From Comamonas suwonensis (GTDB lineage: Bacteria; Pseudomonadota; Gammaproteobacteria; Burkholderiales; Burkholderiaceae_C), in assembly GCF_012844455.2 (NCBI RefSeq), contig NZ_JABBCQ020000009.1, forward strand, positions 124,001-188,000: 64,000 nucleotides of DNA, given 5' to 3'. The first letter of the stretch is position 1. Each line of letters opens with the position of its first letter. A program made the translations under genes and the position numbers. Of the stretch, positions 43,779 through 52,582 are shown one piece after another. Under the pieces are notes generated by a model. It saw only the letters and a list, made by a program, of their open reading frames with translations. It searched no databases and was not told where the DNA came from.

Positions 43779-44459
43779 TCAATTGCCCTGATAACGACCC
43801 GGGCGGTGGCTGATCCACAGGAACATACTCATGATGACCGCCGCCAGCACCGAGTACGCCACGCGCTCCAAGGGCACCACGGCCAGCGCCAGCAACACCA
43901 CGGTGCAATCAATCATCATCTGCACCTTGCCGGCGCGAATACCGTAGCGGTCTTGCAGATAAAGCGACACGATGGTCGCACCGCCCAGACTGGAATGGTG
44001 GCGCGCCAAAAACAGGCAGCCCGAGCCCATGAGCAGGCCACCGGCCACAGCGGCATACAGCGGGTTCAGGTAGTCAATATGGATAAAGCGCGGGCCCACG
44101 TCAGCCATCAGCGCCAGCATGGCGACCGAGACAAAGGTCTTGATCGTGAACTCTGCCCCCATGCGCTTCCAAGCGAACCAGTAAAACGGAATGTTGATGA
44201 CGAAGAAGGTCGCACCAAACGGCAACCCCGTCACGTAGTGCAGCAAGAACGCAATGCCCGCCGTGCTGCCCGTCAGCAGTCCCGCCTGAGCAAACAGCAT
44301 CATGGTGATGGAGACAAACAGCGAACCTGTGAAGAGTGCCTGCGCGTCCTCAAAACGGCCATGGCGCAAAGCGGGGCCTGAAGATGCTGAAACGGCAGCA
44401 GCAGCATCGACGCTGCTGACTAGGCCAGAGTTGGCGGGGGAAGATAGCGGTGTGGACAT
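43779..44459 (-). CDS. YitT-family membrane protein
   Basis: A 226-residue inner-membrane protein with five to six helices. Family features are LLTGSTAGIAFLLHYVTGLPFGATFFVINIPFYWFAWKRMG and LGGATIVSLYLQDRYGIRAGKVQMMID. YitT proteins are of unknown function, with a transporter role suspected. The start at 44459 (MSTPLSSPANSG) avoids a basic upstream extension that would begin at 44588. It is convergent with soxZ and shares the terminator region. Confidence 0.85.
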   Translation of the reverse strand: MSTPLSSPANSGLVSSVDAAAAVSASSGPALRHGRFEDAQALFTGSLFVSITMMLFAQAGLLTGSTAGIAFLLHYVTGLPFGATFFVINIPFYWFAWKRMGAEFTIKTFVSVAMLALMADVGPRFIHIDYLNPLYAAVAGGLLMGSGCLFLARHHSSLGGATIVSLYLQDRYGIRAGKVQMMIDCTVVLLALAVVPLERVAYSVLAAVIMSMFLWISHRPGRYQGN

Positions 44460-44635
44460 GTCGGGTAAGACAGCAAAATTGGTGCCCAGAGTCTCGATAA
44501 AGACCCAAGGCCAAGCGGCGCGGATAACACCGGGTAACCCCTTAATTTTACGAATGAAGCCATGTCCTGCGCGCATTATTTGCTGCAACGCAACAATTCT
44601 TTGAGGGCTTTTCGACTGATTTCTTTAGGGCTTTT

Positions 44636-44697
44636 TCAAGCTTTTTAGCTGCCTGGCGCTTACGCATAAAGCGCTAATAGCTATCAAAAACAAAGCA
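44636..44697. repeat. Copy of the short dispersed repeat (well preserved)
   Basis: CTTTTTAGCTGCCTGGCGCT, TACGCATAAAGCGC and TAATAGCTATCAAAAACAA. It forms an imperfect hairpin AGCGCTTnnnnnnTAAAGCGCT and is the clearest copy for deriving a consensus. Confidence 0.65.
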
Positions 44698-44784
44698 TTC
44701 GCATGCCAAGGCCATGAAAAAAGCCACGACTGTAATCACGCAGCCGTGGCTTAGAGACGTTCCGGCAAGCGGCCAGCTCTTTGA

Positions 44785-45291
44785 TCAGCCGCGCGGCTCG
44801 TCAGGCAGGCGCTCGCGGCTCAGCGTGCGCAGCACCCGGCCGTCAGGGCCGAAGGTGACGGTGAATTGCATCTCACGGTTGGGCGGGTCGATATAGTTCC
44901 AGTCCCAGTCCGTTTCCTGCTTGAGCTTGAACGTCATCATCTTGGCGGGCTTGCCCAGCATGCGGCGCACTTCGTTTTCATCCATGCCCGGCACAATTTT
45001 GGCAAAGACATGCGGGGCCAGCACTTGGCGCAAAGCGCTCATCTTGCCGTCAGTGCCAATCGTGATCATGTAGTTCTTGGCACCTGCTGGCTGGCGGTTG
45101 TACTCAAAGGTGCGCGAGCCATCCTCTTCGCTCCAGACCCGCTCGGGCTCGCCAAACTGGGCGCGCACATCTGCTTCGGTGGAGAGGCCTTCCTCCAGTT
45201 CTTTGATCTTTTGCTCATCGCAGCCGACCAGGGCCAGAGTGCTGATCGCCGCAGCCGCCAGCGCAGCCGTCACACGGGAAAATAGTTTCAT
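44785..45291 (-). CDS. BamE/SmpA-like outer-membrane lipoprotein
   Basis: About 168 residues. The signal peptide (MKLFSRVTAALAAAAISTLALVGC) ends in a lipobox cysteine. Two SmpA/BamE-type repeats follow: GLSTEADVRAQFGEPERVWSEEDGSRTFEYNR and IVPGMDENEVRRMLGKPAKMMTFKLKQETDWDWNY. Such domains stabilise the BAM complex; this paralogue has two copies, so it is not simply BamE. An ATG two codons upstream (45297) is an equally possible start. Confidence 0.82.
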   Translation of the reverse strand: MKLFSRVTAALAAAAISTLALVGCDEQKIKELEEGLSTEADVRAQFGEPERVWSEEDGSRTFEYNRQPAGAKNYMITIGTDGKMSALRQVLAPHVFAKIVPGMDENEVRRMLGKPAKMMTFKLKQETDWDWNYIDPPNREMQFTVTFGPDGRVLRTLSRERLPDEPRG

Positions 45292-45399
45292 GGGCATGAA
45301 GCATTAACGATTGCCAGACAGAATGCGGATTCTGACAGCAAGCCACCCACGCAAGCGCAACAGTTTTGCAAGCGCTTGTCAAAAAAGGAGCCCTCTCTC

Positions 45400-45861
45400 G
45401 TGAGCACAACCATAGAGCAATTGTTTTCCCAATTTACCCGCGCCGCCCAGGCCGCCCAGGAGCAACAAGACAAATGGCTGATCATCGACCCCGTCTACGA
45501 GCATTTGGAGACACTTCAGGCCGCTGAGCTGGACCAGGTCCTGCCCCATATCCTGGCACTGATTGAAGCCTACCCCGAGCTGGACTACGGCGGTCCGGGC
45601 CCGTTCGGCAGCCTGATCGAGGAGCATCCCATGGCGGCCTACACCCCAGCCTTGCTGGCATCGCTGGAGCGCCAGCCCAGCGTCCAGGTGATCGGCTGGC
45701 TGGACCGCACCATGGGCGTGGACGAAGACTTCCAGCGCGGCGACCCCAGCCCGGTCGGGCCTGACGAATTTTCCGCCGTGCTGGAGAAAATCATCACTTC
45801 GCCGCTGGCTTCCGACGGCTGCAAGGAATTCGCACAGGTCTGCCTCAACGATCTGAAATAG
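45400..45861 (+). CDS. Conserved-looking hypothetical protein
   Basis: A 153-residue acidic cytosolic protein, mostly helical by composition, with GGPGPFGSLIEEHP (about 66-79) and WLDRTMGVDEDFQRG as distinctive segments. The start is GTG at 45400, behind a good AAGGAG sequence. It resembles immunity-type or small adaptor proteins in size and character only; no family is recognised. It is divergent from the BamE-like gene. Confidence 0.7.
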   Translation: MSTTIEQLFSQFTRAAQAAQEQQDKWLIIDPVYEHLETLQAAELDQVLPHILALIEAYPELDYGGPGPFGSLIEEHPMAAYTPALLASLERQPSVQVIGWLDRTMGVDEDFQRGDPSPVGPDEFSAVLEKIITSPLASDGCKEFAQVCLNDLK

Positions 45862-45923
45862 CCGCTCAATCGGCTTGCGCCCGCGACCGGCTAAAATCGA
45901 CGGATCTGAGAGGTTTTACGAAT

Positions 45924-46130
45924 ATGTCTTTCTTCCGTCGCCCCGACTACCGTTCCGACACCACCAACTTCATCAACGACCTGAAGAAGCAAAAGCCCGA
46001 GCTGGAGCAGCAACAACTGGCTGGCCGCGCCCTGCTGTGGGACAAGAACATCAGCGCCGAGGTCTGGGATGATCTGCGCGCTGGCCGCGTGGAGCAAAAC
46101 TCCTACGTCTACCAGACCAACCACTCCTGA
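45924..46130 (+). CDS. DUF3460-family protein
   Basis: A 68-residue protein with the DUF3460 pattern: MSFFRRPDYRSDTTNFINDLK, LEQQQLAGRALLWDK and ENSYVYQ-like end (EQNSYVYQTNH). The family is found in betaproteobacteria, typically upstream of scpA, as here. Function unknown. Confidence 0.88.
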   Translation: MSFFRRPDYRSDTTNFINDLKKQKPELEQQQLAGRALLWDKNISAEVWDDLRAGRVEQNSYVYQTNHS

Positions 46131-46137
46131 CTCTTCT

Positions 46138-46200
46138 TCAATGAAATCAGCCTCCTGCGCTTATATATCAAGCGCTCTCAGCTCTATATTTCATAGCAAG
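46138..46200. repeat. Copy of the short dispersed repeat before scpA
   Basis: GAAATCAGCCTCCTGCGCTT, ATATATCAAGCGCTCTCAGC and TCTATATTTCATAG; it fills the gap between the DUF3460 gene and scpA and abuts the scpA start. Confidence 0.6.
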
Positions 46201-46202
46201 CA

Positions 46203-47060
46203 ATGAGCGAGGCTGAAGACCAGGCACTGTTGCCAGGCCAAGGCCTGGACACACTTGACTCGACACCTTCGGTTATCGACCAGGTGGCTTTGGCACGCCT
46301 GTATGGCGAGCCACTGTTTGCGCTGCCGCAGGATTTGTATATTCCGCCGGAAGCGCTGGAAGTCTTTCTCGAAGCCTTTGAAGGCCCACTGGACTTGCTG
46401 CTCTACCTGATCCGCAAGCAGAACTTCAACATCCTCGACATCCCCATGCTGGACGTCACGCGCCAGTACATGGCCTATGTCGATGAGGTGCGCGGTCGCA
46501 ATCTGGAGCTGGCCGCCGAATACCTGCTGATGGCCGCCATGCTCATCGAGATCAAATCTCGCATGCTGCTGCCACCCAAGAAGCAGGAAGGCGGCGAAGA
46601 AGCCGAAGACCCCCGTGCCGAGCTGGTGCGCCGCCTGCTGGAGTACGAGCAGATCAAGCTCGCCGCACAGCAACTGGGCCAAGTCCCCACGTATGGACGC
46701 GACTTTCTCAAGGCCACGGTTCATATCGAGCAAAGCCTGCAGCCGCGCTTTCCGGATGTGGAGATCGGTGAGCTGCAAGCCGCCTGGCGCGACATTCTGA
46801 AGCGCGCCAAGCTGGTGCAGACCCACAAGATCACGCGTGAAGAGCTCTCGGTGCGCGAGTACATGAGCCAGATCCTCAAGCAGCTGCAAGGCCAGCGCTT
46901 TGTGGAGTTTGAACGCATCTTCAATCCTGAAAAAGGCTCGACAGTGCTGGTGGTGACCTTTATCGCCATGCTGGAGCTGGCCAAGGAAACGCTGATAGAG
47001 ATCACCCAGGCCGAGGCCTATGCCCCTATTTACGTGCGGCTGGCCTATACCCCGGTGTAA
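46203..47060 (+). CDS. scpA: Segregation and condensation protein A
   Basis: A 285-residue kleisin subunit that bridges SMC heads with ScpB in the condensin complex, aiding chromosome segregation. The core begins VFLEAFEGPLDLLLYLIRKQNFNILDIPM, the typical ScpA N-terminal motif. A winged-helix C-terminal region ends YAPIYVRLAY. It has a longer N-terminal tail (about 50 residues) than the Firmicute protein. scpB is not in the window. Confidence 0.95.
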   Translation: MSEAEDQALLPGQGLDTLDSTPSVIDQVALARLYGEPLFALPQDLYIPPEALEVFLEAFEGPLDLLLYLIRKQNFNILDIPMLDVTRQYMAYVDEVRGRNLELAAEYLLMAAMLIEIKSRMLLPPKKQEGGEEAEDPRAELVRRLLEYEQIKLAAQQLGQVPTYGRDFLKATVHIEQSLQPRFPDVEIGELQAAWRDILKRAKLVQTHKITREELSVREYMSQILKQLQGQRFVEFERIFNPEKGSTVLVVTFIAMLELAKETLIEITQAEAYAPIYVRLAYTPV

Positions 47061-47066
47061 TTGATA

Positions 47067-47154
47067 CCCCCTGAGCGGCTGCGCCGCTTCCCCCGGGGAC
47101 GACAGCCTCGCTGCGCGGCGGCGCTTGCTTGCTGTCTCTGACCTGGGGTGTGCG
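47067..47154 (+). repeat. Long dispersed intergenic repeat, copy C
   Basis: Starts CCCCCTGAGCGGCTGCGCCG six bases after the scpA stop, then GGGGACGACAGCCTCGCTGC, GCGGCGGCGCTTGCTTG and CTGTCTCTGACCTGGGGTG. It is the shortest of the four copies and the closest to a simple consensus. Confidence 0.65.
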
Positions 47155-47169
47155 AATTTTGGATTCAAC

Positions 47170-47808
47170 ATGACATACAGCGTCAAAGAAATTTTCTATA
47201 CCCTGCAAGGCGAAGGTGGCCAGGCTGGCACGCCCGCCGTGTTCTGCCGTTTTGCGGGCTGCAATCTGTGGACCGGCCGTGAACAGGATCGTCCCAGCGC
47301 CATCTGCCAGTTCTGCGATACCGACTTTGTCGGCACCGACGGCACGCTGGGCGGTAAGTTCACGACAGCCGATGAGCTGGCCGAGCGCATTCTGGCCCAG
47401 TGGCCCGCCAGCGACAGCCAGCACCGCATGGTGGTGCTCACCGGCGGCGAACCTTTGCTGCAAGTCGATGAAGCGCTGATTGCCGCTCTGCACGCACGCG
47501 GCTTTCGCATCTCTGTCGAAAGCAATGGCACGGTGGCTGCGCCCCAGGGCATTGACTGGCTGTGCATCAGCCCCAAGGCGGGTGCCGACTGGATTCAGCG
47601 CAGCGGTCAGGAGCTGAAACTGGTCTGGCCCCAGCCCACGTTTGATCTGGAGGCCATTGAGGCCAGCACCCAGTTCAGCCATTACTTTCTGCAGCCCATG
47701 GACAACGTCCAGCAGGCCAGCAACATCGCCACCTGTATTGAGCAAAGCATGCAGCGTCCCAAATGGCGTCTCAGTCTTCAGACGCACAAGCTCACTGGAA
47801 TTCGCTGA
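47170..47808 (+). CDS. queE: 7-carboxy-7-deazaguanine synthase
   Basis: A 212-residue radical SAM enzyme making 7-carboxy-7-deazaguanine from 6-carboxytetrahydropterin in queuosine synthesis. The cluster motif is the CX14CX2C form (C in FAGCNLWTG and CQFC in AICQFCDTDF), as in Burkholderia QueE. GGEPLLQ binds SAM. The start at 47170 gives MTYSVKEIFYTLQGEGGQAG, the family's N-terminus. queD follows one base after the stop. Confidence 0.95.
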   Translation: MTYSVKEIFYTLQGEGGQAGTPAVFCRFAGCNLWTGREQDRPSAICQFCDTDFVGTDGTLGGKFTTADELAERILAQWPASDSQHRMVVLTGGEPLLQVDEALIAALHARGFRISVESNGTVAAPQGIDWLCISPKAGADWIQRSGQELKLVWPQPTFDLEAIEASTQFSHYFLQPMDNVQQASNIATCIEQSMQRPKWRLSLQTHKLTGIR

Positions 47809-47809
47809 A

Positions 47810-48181
47810 ATGCAATTTACCGTTCACCAGCGTTTTTTCTTTGATGCGGCCCATACGCTGGAGCGCGCTATCGAGACTGAGAGCAGCCGCCGCATTCACG
47901 GCCACACCTATCACGCCGAAGTCAGCGTGACGGGACCCCGCAATGCCGACAACGGCATGGTCATCGACCTCGGCCACCTGCGCGCGCGCCTGGAGCTACT
48001 GCGCGACCAGCTCGACCATCACTTTCTCGACGAAATTCCCGGCCTGGGCAAGCCCACGCTGGAGAACCTCAGCCTCTTCATCGCCAACGCCCTGTCTGAT
48101 CTGCAACCCGCTCCCAGCAGAATCCGCGTCTGGCGCGACAGCATCGGCGACGGCTGCGTGCTGGATCTGCGCACGGATTGA
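47810..48181 (+). CDS. queD: 6-carboxytetrahydropterin synthase family protein (QueD-like)
   Basis: A 123-residue PTPS-fold protein. Zinc histidines are H15 (DAAHTL), H30 and H32 (IHGHTY). The position four before H30, which is the catalytic Cys27 in E. coli QueD, is serine (S26, ESSRRIHGH). The catalytic Asp/His region includes DHHFLD and the substrate glutamate is in IRVWRDS. It is paired with queE, so preQ0/queuosine synthesis is likely, but the missing cysteine implies altered chemistry or a different PTPS subtype. Confidence 0.87.
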   Translation: MQFTVHQRFFFDAAHTLERAIETESSRRIHGHTYHAEVSVTGPRNADNGMVIDLGHLRARLELLRDQLDHHFLDEIPGLGKPTLENLSLFIANALSDLQPAPSRIRVWRDSIGDGCVLDLRTD

Positions 48182-48213
48182 GAGCGATGCCGCCAAGCGC
48201 GGCATCATCTCCA

Positions 48214-48245
48214 CAAAAAAGGCCCCGCTGATGCGGGGCCGCTTG
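48214..48245 (-). terminator. Intrinsic terminator after the porin gene
   Basis: Perfect 8-bp stem GGCCCCGC/GCGGGGCC with tetraloop TGAT; on the minus strand it is followed by six T. It lies between the queD end and the porin stop. Confidence 0.8.
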
Positions 48246-48348
48246 CTGGAGTCTGAAGGCTTCCCCACCCGGAGGCCAAACCCTGCAAGCTCTGTTTGTA
48301 TGCGAGGCCACTGCATGCGCTGCAGCAACCTCGGCAGCGCTGACGCGC

Positions 48349-49374
48349 TTAGAAGTTGTGGCGCAGGCCGATTTCGTAGCCTGTCATGCTCTTGCCCACC
48401 ACGGGCGTGGGGCTCAGCGAAGAGCCCAGCTTGCGACTGGCCTTGTCATCATTGCTCATGCGTGCCACTGCCGCATAGATTTCAGTGCGCTTGGACAGCT
48501 TGTAGCCATAGCCCAGCGCCAGACGCTGTGAGTCCGCATCGCTTTGCTTCTTGTCCTTGTACCAGGTGTAAGCAGCACGCAACTCGCCAGCGCCCAGAGG
48601 CATCTTCACGCCCACGCTGTACAGGTCCACACGCTTGTCGTTGCCGCGCTCGGAAGCCAGCAGCAGCATGGGAGTGAGCACGCCAAAGTCGTAGGAAGCG
48701 CCAATATTGAAGGTCTTGTAGTCCACGCCAGCTGCGGCGGTGCCACCTCGGGAAATTTCGTAGGCTGCAGCCACATTCACGGGGCCGTTGGCATAGCCCA
48801 GGCGCAGACCGGTGTTGCTGGCTAGGCTGTTGTTGCCGGACTGCTCGCCGAAGCTGTGCGTCACTTGGCCGTAAACGCCGCCCAGCTTGGGCAGCAGATA
48901 GCTGATGCCGTTGGAGACACGCTTGGGGTTAGAGCCTTCGGCGGTACCGCCAGCGCTGGTAATCAGATTGTGGCCGCTGATGGCACCCATGCCGGTGTCG
49001 CCAAAAGCGTGAAAGGTTTCCAGATTCTGGTAGGCCGGCGTCTTGTCGCGACCCAGACGCACTTCACCGAAGTTGCCCGTCAGGCTGACCGTGGAGCGAC
49101 GGTCAAACTTGAAGCCGGAAGCCGTGCCGTCATCGACGCTCAAGCTGCCCTCGAGCCAGAAGCCTGCTTTCAGGCCGCCACCCAGATCTTCCACACCGCG
49201 AAAGCCCAGACGGCTGCTGGAGTTGCCGCCATTGGCCAGGCCGGACACGCTCTTGGTCGAGGTGGAGATATGAGCCACCGAAACATCGGCCACGCCGAAG
49301 ACGGTGACGCTGGATTGGGCCATGGCACCGGCAGAGACGGTCAAAGCGGCAAGGGCGAGGAATGTTCGTTTCAT
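48349..49374 (-). CDS. Gram-negative porin (porin_4 / OmpC-like)
   Basis: A 341-residue outer-membrane barrel. The signal peptide is MKRTFLALAALTVSAGAMAQ; the mature part starts SSVTVFGVADVSVAH and shows alternating barrel strands with FRGVEDLGGGLKAGFWLEGSL, the typical betaproteobacterial porin motif. The last residue is phenylalanine (YEIGLRHNF), as needed for BAM insertion. It is 16-stranded and trimeric by family. ATG 49374 chosen for the clean signal peptide. A terminator follows. Confidence 0.95.
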   Translation of the reverse strand: MKRTFLALAALTVSAGAMAQSSVTVFGVADVSVAHISTSTKSVSGLANGGNSSSRLGFRGVEDLGGGLKAGFWLEGSLSVDDGTASGFKFDRRSTVSLTGNFGEVRLGRDKTPAYQNLETFHAFGDTGMGAISGHNLITSAGGTAEGSNPKRVSNGISYLLPKLGGVYGQVTHSFGEQSGNNSLASNTGLRLGYANGPVNVAAAYEISRGGTAAAGVDYKTFNIGASYDFGVLTPMLLLASERGNDKRVDLYSVGVKMPLGAGELRAAYTWYKDKKQSDADSQRLALGYGYKLSKRTEIYAAVARMSNDDKASRKLGSSLSPTPVVGKSMTGYEIGLRHNF

Positions 49375-49723
49375 GCTGTTCACTGTGTTTATGAAAATGA
49401 GAAGTCCTTGCAAGGCGTAAATGGCGGGCTTAGAAGCTCGACCCCGCCCGGGACTGAAGTCATTAAACAAAGCGAAGATGAAACATTAGTTACAACCCTG
49501 ATGTTTGCAACAAAACAACAATTTCATGAGCCCTTGCTCCGCCAGTCTTCGCAGACCGTTGCCACGGCTATCGACAACGGGAATGCAGTTAGACGACATT
49601 TCTCTGTCAATGCCCTCAGAGGACTACATGGGTTTTCCCGATCGCATTTAGACTTGCGTGGTTTTTTGCAAGCACAGGCCTGCACCATTCAAAACGCGCA
49701 AAGCGACCCAGAGAGACAAACCC
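49375..49723. promoter_or_regulatory. Divergent promoter region of the porin and panD
   Basis: A 349-bp region separates the porin (minus) from panD (plus). It is somewhat AT-rich near 49460-49550 (ACATTAGTTACAACC, CAACAAAACAACAATTTC). No gene or known operator was recognised in it. Both genes should be read out from here in opposite directions. Confidence 0.4.
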
Positions 49724-50104
49724 ATGTTCCGCACCCTGCTCAAATCCAAGATCCACCGCGTCAAGACCACGCAATGCGAGCTGCACTACGAAGGCTCCTG
49801 CGCGATTGATGAAGACTTGCTGGACGCCGCCAATATTGTCGAAAACGAACAAGTCCATATCTGGAATATCGACAACGGCGAGCGCTTTGTGACCTACGCT
49901 ATCAAGGGCGAGCGCGGCACTGGCATGATCTCCGTCAATGGCTCCGCAGCGCGCCGCGCCAGCGTGGGCGACTTGCTCATCATTGCCGCCTTTGCCCAGG
50001 TACATGAAACAGACGTGGCCGAGCACCAGCCCCAACTGGTGTTTGTGGACGACAGCAACAAGCAAGTCGAGCTGCGCCATAAAGTACCGACCCAGATGCT
50101 GTAA
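49724..50104 (+). CDS. panD: Aspartate 1-decarboxylase precursor
   Basis: A 126-residue pyruvoyl enzyme making beta-alanine from aspartate for pantothenate and CoA. The self-cleavage site is G24-S25 in HYEGSC, which generates the pyruvoyl group. Y22 and the RR-containing [19 protein letters not shown] segment match the family. Start at the ATG 49724 behind AGAGAG. panB and panC are about 6 kb downstream, not adjacent. The next gene is a tautomerase, co-directional and close. Confidence 0.95.
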   Translation: MFRTLLKSKIHRVKTTQCELHYEGSCAIDEDLLDAANIVENEQVHIWNIDNGERFVTYAIKGERGTGMISVNGSAARRASVGDLLIIAAFAQVHETDVAEHQPQLVFVDDSNKQVELRHKVPTQML

Positions 50105-50136
50105 ATACGGCACCCGTTTTTGAGTGAAAGAACACC

Positions 50137-50502
50137 ATGCCTCATCTGCATATTGAATACACCGACAACCTGACCGGCCTGAACGAGCGCGAGCTGATGC
50201 GTGAAGTCAACGCCGTGGTCTGTAATCACCCCACCGTGACCGACGAAGCCGATGTGAAATCGCGCATTGCACGCCTGAACATGGGCAACGTCTACATCGG
50301 CAACCAGCCCGATAACCGCGGTTTTGTGCACGTGCAACTACAGCTGATGGCAGGCCGCAGCACAGAAGCCAAAAAGCAAATGTCCGATGGCATCGCCGAA
50401 GTGCTGCGCCGCCTCGTACCCCAGCCTGCTGACCTGCATGTGCAGCTGAGCGTGGACGTGGCCGACATGGATAAGGCCACCTACTTCAAGGGCCGCCTGT
50501 AA
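50137..50502 (+). CDS. 5-carboxymethyl-2-hydroxymuconate delta-isomerase family protein
   Basis: A 121-residue tautomerase-fold protein with the amino-terminal proline after Met (MPHLHIEYTDNL) that acts as base in this family. The CHMI signature covers RIARLNMGNVYIGNQPDNRGFVHVQLQLMAGRS. HpaF-type enzymes isomerise an aromatic-degradation intermediate, but stand-alone genes like this are often outside such pathways, and no hpa genes are near. The true substrate is unknown. Confidence 0.85.
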   Translation: MPHLHIEYTDNLTGLNERELMREVNAVVCNHPTVTDEADVKSRIARLNMGNVYIGNQPDNRGFVHVQLQLMAGRSTEAKKQMSDGIAEVLRRLVPQPADLHVQLSVDVADMDKATYFKGRL

Positions 50503-50528
50503 GGCTTCAGCCCTTACCACCTCAAACC

Positions 50529-50563
50529 AACGCCCGCAGCCTGCGCTTGCGGGCGTTGTTGTT
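50529..50563 (+). terminator. Intrinsic terminator after panD and the tautomerase
   Basis: AACGCCCGC/GCGGGCGTT stem with an 11-nt loop, followed by a T-rich GTTGTTT on the plus strand. Confidence 0.75.
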
Positions 50564-50574
50564 TCAGGGGCATT

Positions 50575-50633
50575 GATTTAAGGAAAAAAATGCCTCTACC
50601 CTATATCCATAAAGCGTAAGAAGCTCTCAAATC
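50575..50633. repeat. Copy of the short dispersed repeat before tapT
   Basis: AATGCCTCTACCCTATATCC and ATAAAGCGTAAGAAGCTCTC immediately before the tapT start; a diverged copy of the family. Confidence 0.45.
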
Positions 50634-51326
50634 ATGAGCAAAACCGTCCAGCGCCCTCGCTGTCCCAACTGCCACCGTGCACTAAGCACCTGCATTTGCG
50701 CGCTGGCACACCCGGTGGAGCATCAGGTCGAAGTACTTATCCTCATGCACCCCATGGAAGTCCATGAGGCCAAGGGTACAGGCCACTTGCTGCACCTGTG
50801 CCTGCCCCATAGCCGGGTTTTGGTGGGCGAACAGTTTGATACCCAGGCGCTGCAGCAAGCTCTGCAAGGCAGCTGGGATGGACAAGCCCCGCGCCAGAGC
50901 CTGCTGCTCTACCCCGACACGCACGAGCAAGATGCGACGCTGGGCCTTGCGCAGGCCAGCGCCCTACCCCAGTCCTGGCCCCTGCCGCCCGAGCAATTGC
51001 GACTGGTCCTCATCGACGGCACCTGGCGCAAAAGCCGCAAAATGCTCTACCTCAACCCAGCCCTGCAAACCTTGCCACGTGTAGCGCTGCAGGATGTGGG
51101 CGATTCTGGCTACGCCATTCGCAAGGCTCACCTACCCGGTCAGCTCTCCAGCTTTGAAGCGGCTGTGCTGGGCCTTGCACAGCTGCAGAACTGGCCGCTG
51201 GATGCCGCGGCCCCTGCAGCGCTCAACCAGGTCTTTGCGCAGTTTGTGGCACGTCAAATATTGCTGCAGAACGTAAATCAGGTGCCGGTCAGGGCACCTG
51301 ATGAGGTGGGTAAAGCGCAGGAGTGA
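50634..51326 (+). CDS. tapT: tRNA-uridine aminocarboxypropyltransferase (DTW domain)
   Basis: A 230-residue DTW-family protein that transfers a 3-amino-3-carboxypropyl group from SAM to U47 of tRNA (acp3U). An N-terminal zinc knuckle, RCPNCHRALSTCICA (residues 8-22), is followed by the DTW core with LLYPDTHE, LIDGTWRKSRKMLYLNP (DGTW variant of the DTW motif) and GYAIRKAHLPGQLSSFEA. All motifs are intact. The gene is convergent with yiaA. Confidence 0.92.
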   Translation: MSKTVQRPRCPNCHRALSTCICALAHPVEHQVEVLILMHPMEVHEAKGTGHLLHLCLPHSRVLVGEQFDTQALQQALQGSWDGQAPRQSLLLYPDTHEQDATLGLAQASALPQSWPLPPEQLRLVLIDGTWRKSRKMLYLNPALQTLPRVALQDVGDSGYAIRKAHLPGQLSSFEAAVLGLAQLQNWPLDAAAPAALNQVFAQFVARQILLQNVNQVPVRAPDEVGKAQE

Positions 51327-51332
51327 AGCGGT

Positions 51333-51851
51333 TCAGCGGTTGTTGGCAGCGATATCTTGCGCATCCGCAGCCTTGGCAGGGTCTGCGCTCACCAGCGTCG
51401 GGCCGTTGCGCTCGCCCTTGCTGCGCTTGAAGCTTGGGGTTTCATCATCCGCACCCAGGTTGTCGCGGGTGTTCTTCTGCACGGCAATGGCACCAAACAA
51501 GGCCAGCGCAAAAGCCATGCCGTAAAAGCCTTTTTCGCTCAGCTGCAGCGTGGCATTGAACAAGCCCGTGCCCAGCAGCAGCACCGCAATCAGCAGCGCC
51601 ACCCAGCTGATGCCGTAGTAAATGCCGGTCACGGCTACGCCCTCCAGCCGGTCACGCACCACCTTTTGCAAAGAGATGGCCGAGTAAAGACCGAGCACCA
51701 GCACCGCGAAATAAAAGCCTTTTTCATTGAGCTGCATGCTGGCATTCCACAGCCCGGCCATGAAGGCAGCAATACCCAGCAACAGCGCAGCCCAGGAAGC
51801 ACCAATGAAGGCAGAAGAAGGCTTGTGGCTTGAAACGGCTTGGGAGTTCAT
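51333..51851 (-). CDS. yiaA: YiaA/YiaB two-helix-domain inner-membrane protein
   Basis: A 172-residue membrane protein with two copies of the YiaAB two-helix unit (about 13-65 and 75-128): [36 protein letters not shown], then [33 protein letters not shown] charged C-terminal cytoplasmic tail follows. The function of the family is unknown. It converges with tapT with only 6 bp between the stops. Confidence 0.88.
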   Translation of the reverse strand: MNSQAVSSHKPSSAFIGASWAALLLGIAAFMAGLWNASMQLNEKGFYFAVLVLGLYSAISLQKVVRDRLEGVAVTGIYYGISWVALLIAVLLLGTGLFNATLQLSEKGFYGMAFALALFGAIAVQKNTRDNLGADDETPSFKRSKGERNGPTLVSADPAKAADAQDIAANNR

Positions 51852-51959
51852 GGTCTTGCCTCAAAAGTTGCGGTGAATGAATAGTAGAAAGCTCAAACGT
51901 CCAATCGGCCACATTTCTTATCGGGTATCGTTTAAAGATACCAGAAGCGCACTTTCAAC

Positions 51960-52532
51960 CTAATCTTCCGGATCTTCCTCTTCCCCATCCATGGCGGCAT
52001 TGAGCTCGTCCTGCACATGGGGCGGCATGCCATCTTCCCAGCCTTGCTCGTCGACATAGGCGTAGATATCGGGCTGCGTTCCGGGCACGGCTTCAAGCAT
52101 GATGGGGGGAATGGCCCACATGGCATCGCTGCCCTTGACGGCCTCACTGGTCCAGTCATAGCCGGGATGCTTTTCCTTGCCCGTGGGGGATGCCAGGTCA
52201 TTGGCCGGATCCCAGCCAATGGTGGCAGGCGCCAGATTGCCGTCTGCAAAGCGCTGGCTCAGGGCCTGCACCCGCGCCCAGCCTTTGCGGTTGATGCTGG
52301 GGACCTTGTCTTGCGACTCGTAATGCTGAAAGTAGCCGGGCTGCTGGTACCAGTACAGCGCTTTGGCCACGGCGGGCTCTAGCTTGGGATACTTGCTGAT
52401 CCAGTCCGCCAATGCGCTACCGTTGTCGTAGTTCATGGTAGTGACTACGGCCAGCCACTGCATGGGGGTCGCGGTGGCCAAGAACTCTTTCATCAAGTCC
52501 AGATACAGCCCATTAAAGTCTTCGTCTTCCAT
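51960..52532 (-). CDS. DUF4274-domain protein
   Basis: A 190-residue acidic cytosolic protein. The DUF4274 region is near the N-terminus (LYLDLMKEFLATATPMQWLAVVTTMNYDNGSALADWISKYP, about 8-50). It is followed by a less conserved part and an acidic Glu/Asp-rich C-terminus. DUF4274 proteins occur near polymorphic-toxin immunity genes in some bacteria, but no toxin gene is seen here. Confidence 0.8.
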   Translation of the reverse strand: MEDEDFNGLYLDLMKEFLATATPMQWLAVVTTMNYDNGSALADWISKYPKLEPAVAKALYWYQQPGYFQHYESQDKVPSINRKGWARVQALSQRFADGNLAPATIGWDPANDLASPTGKEKHPGYDWTSEAVKGSDAMWAIPPIMLEAVPGTQPDIYAYVDEQGWEDGMPPHVQDELNAAMDGEEEDPED

Positions 52533-52582
52533 GGTTCAGACTCCTCCCGGTTGGCAGAGGCACCCACGATAACAAACACAGG

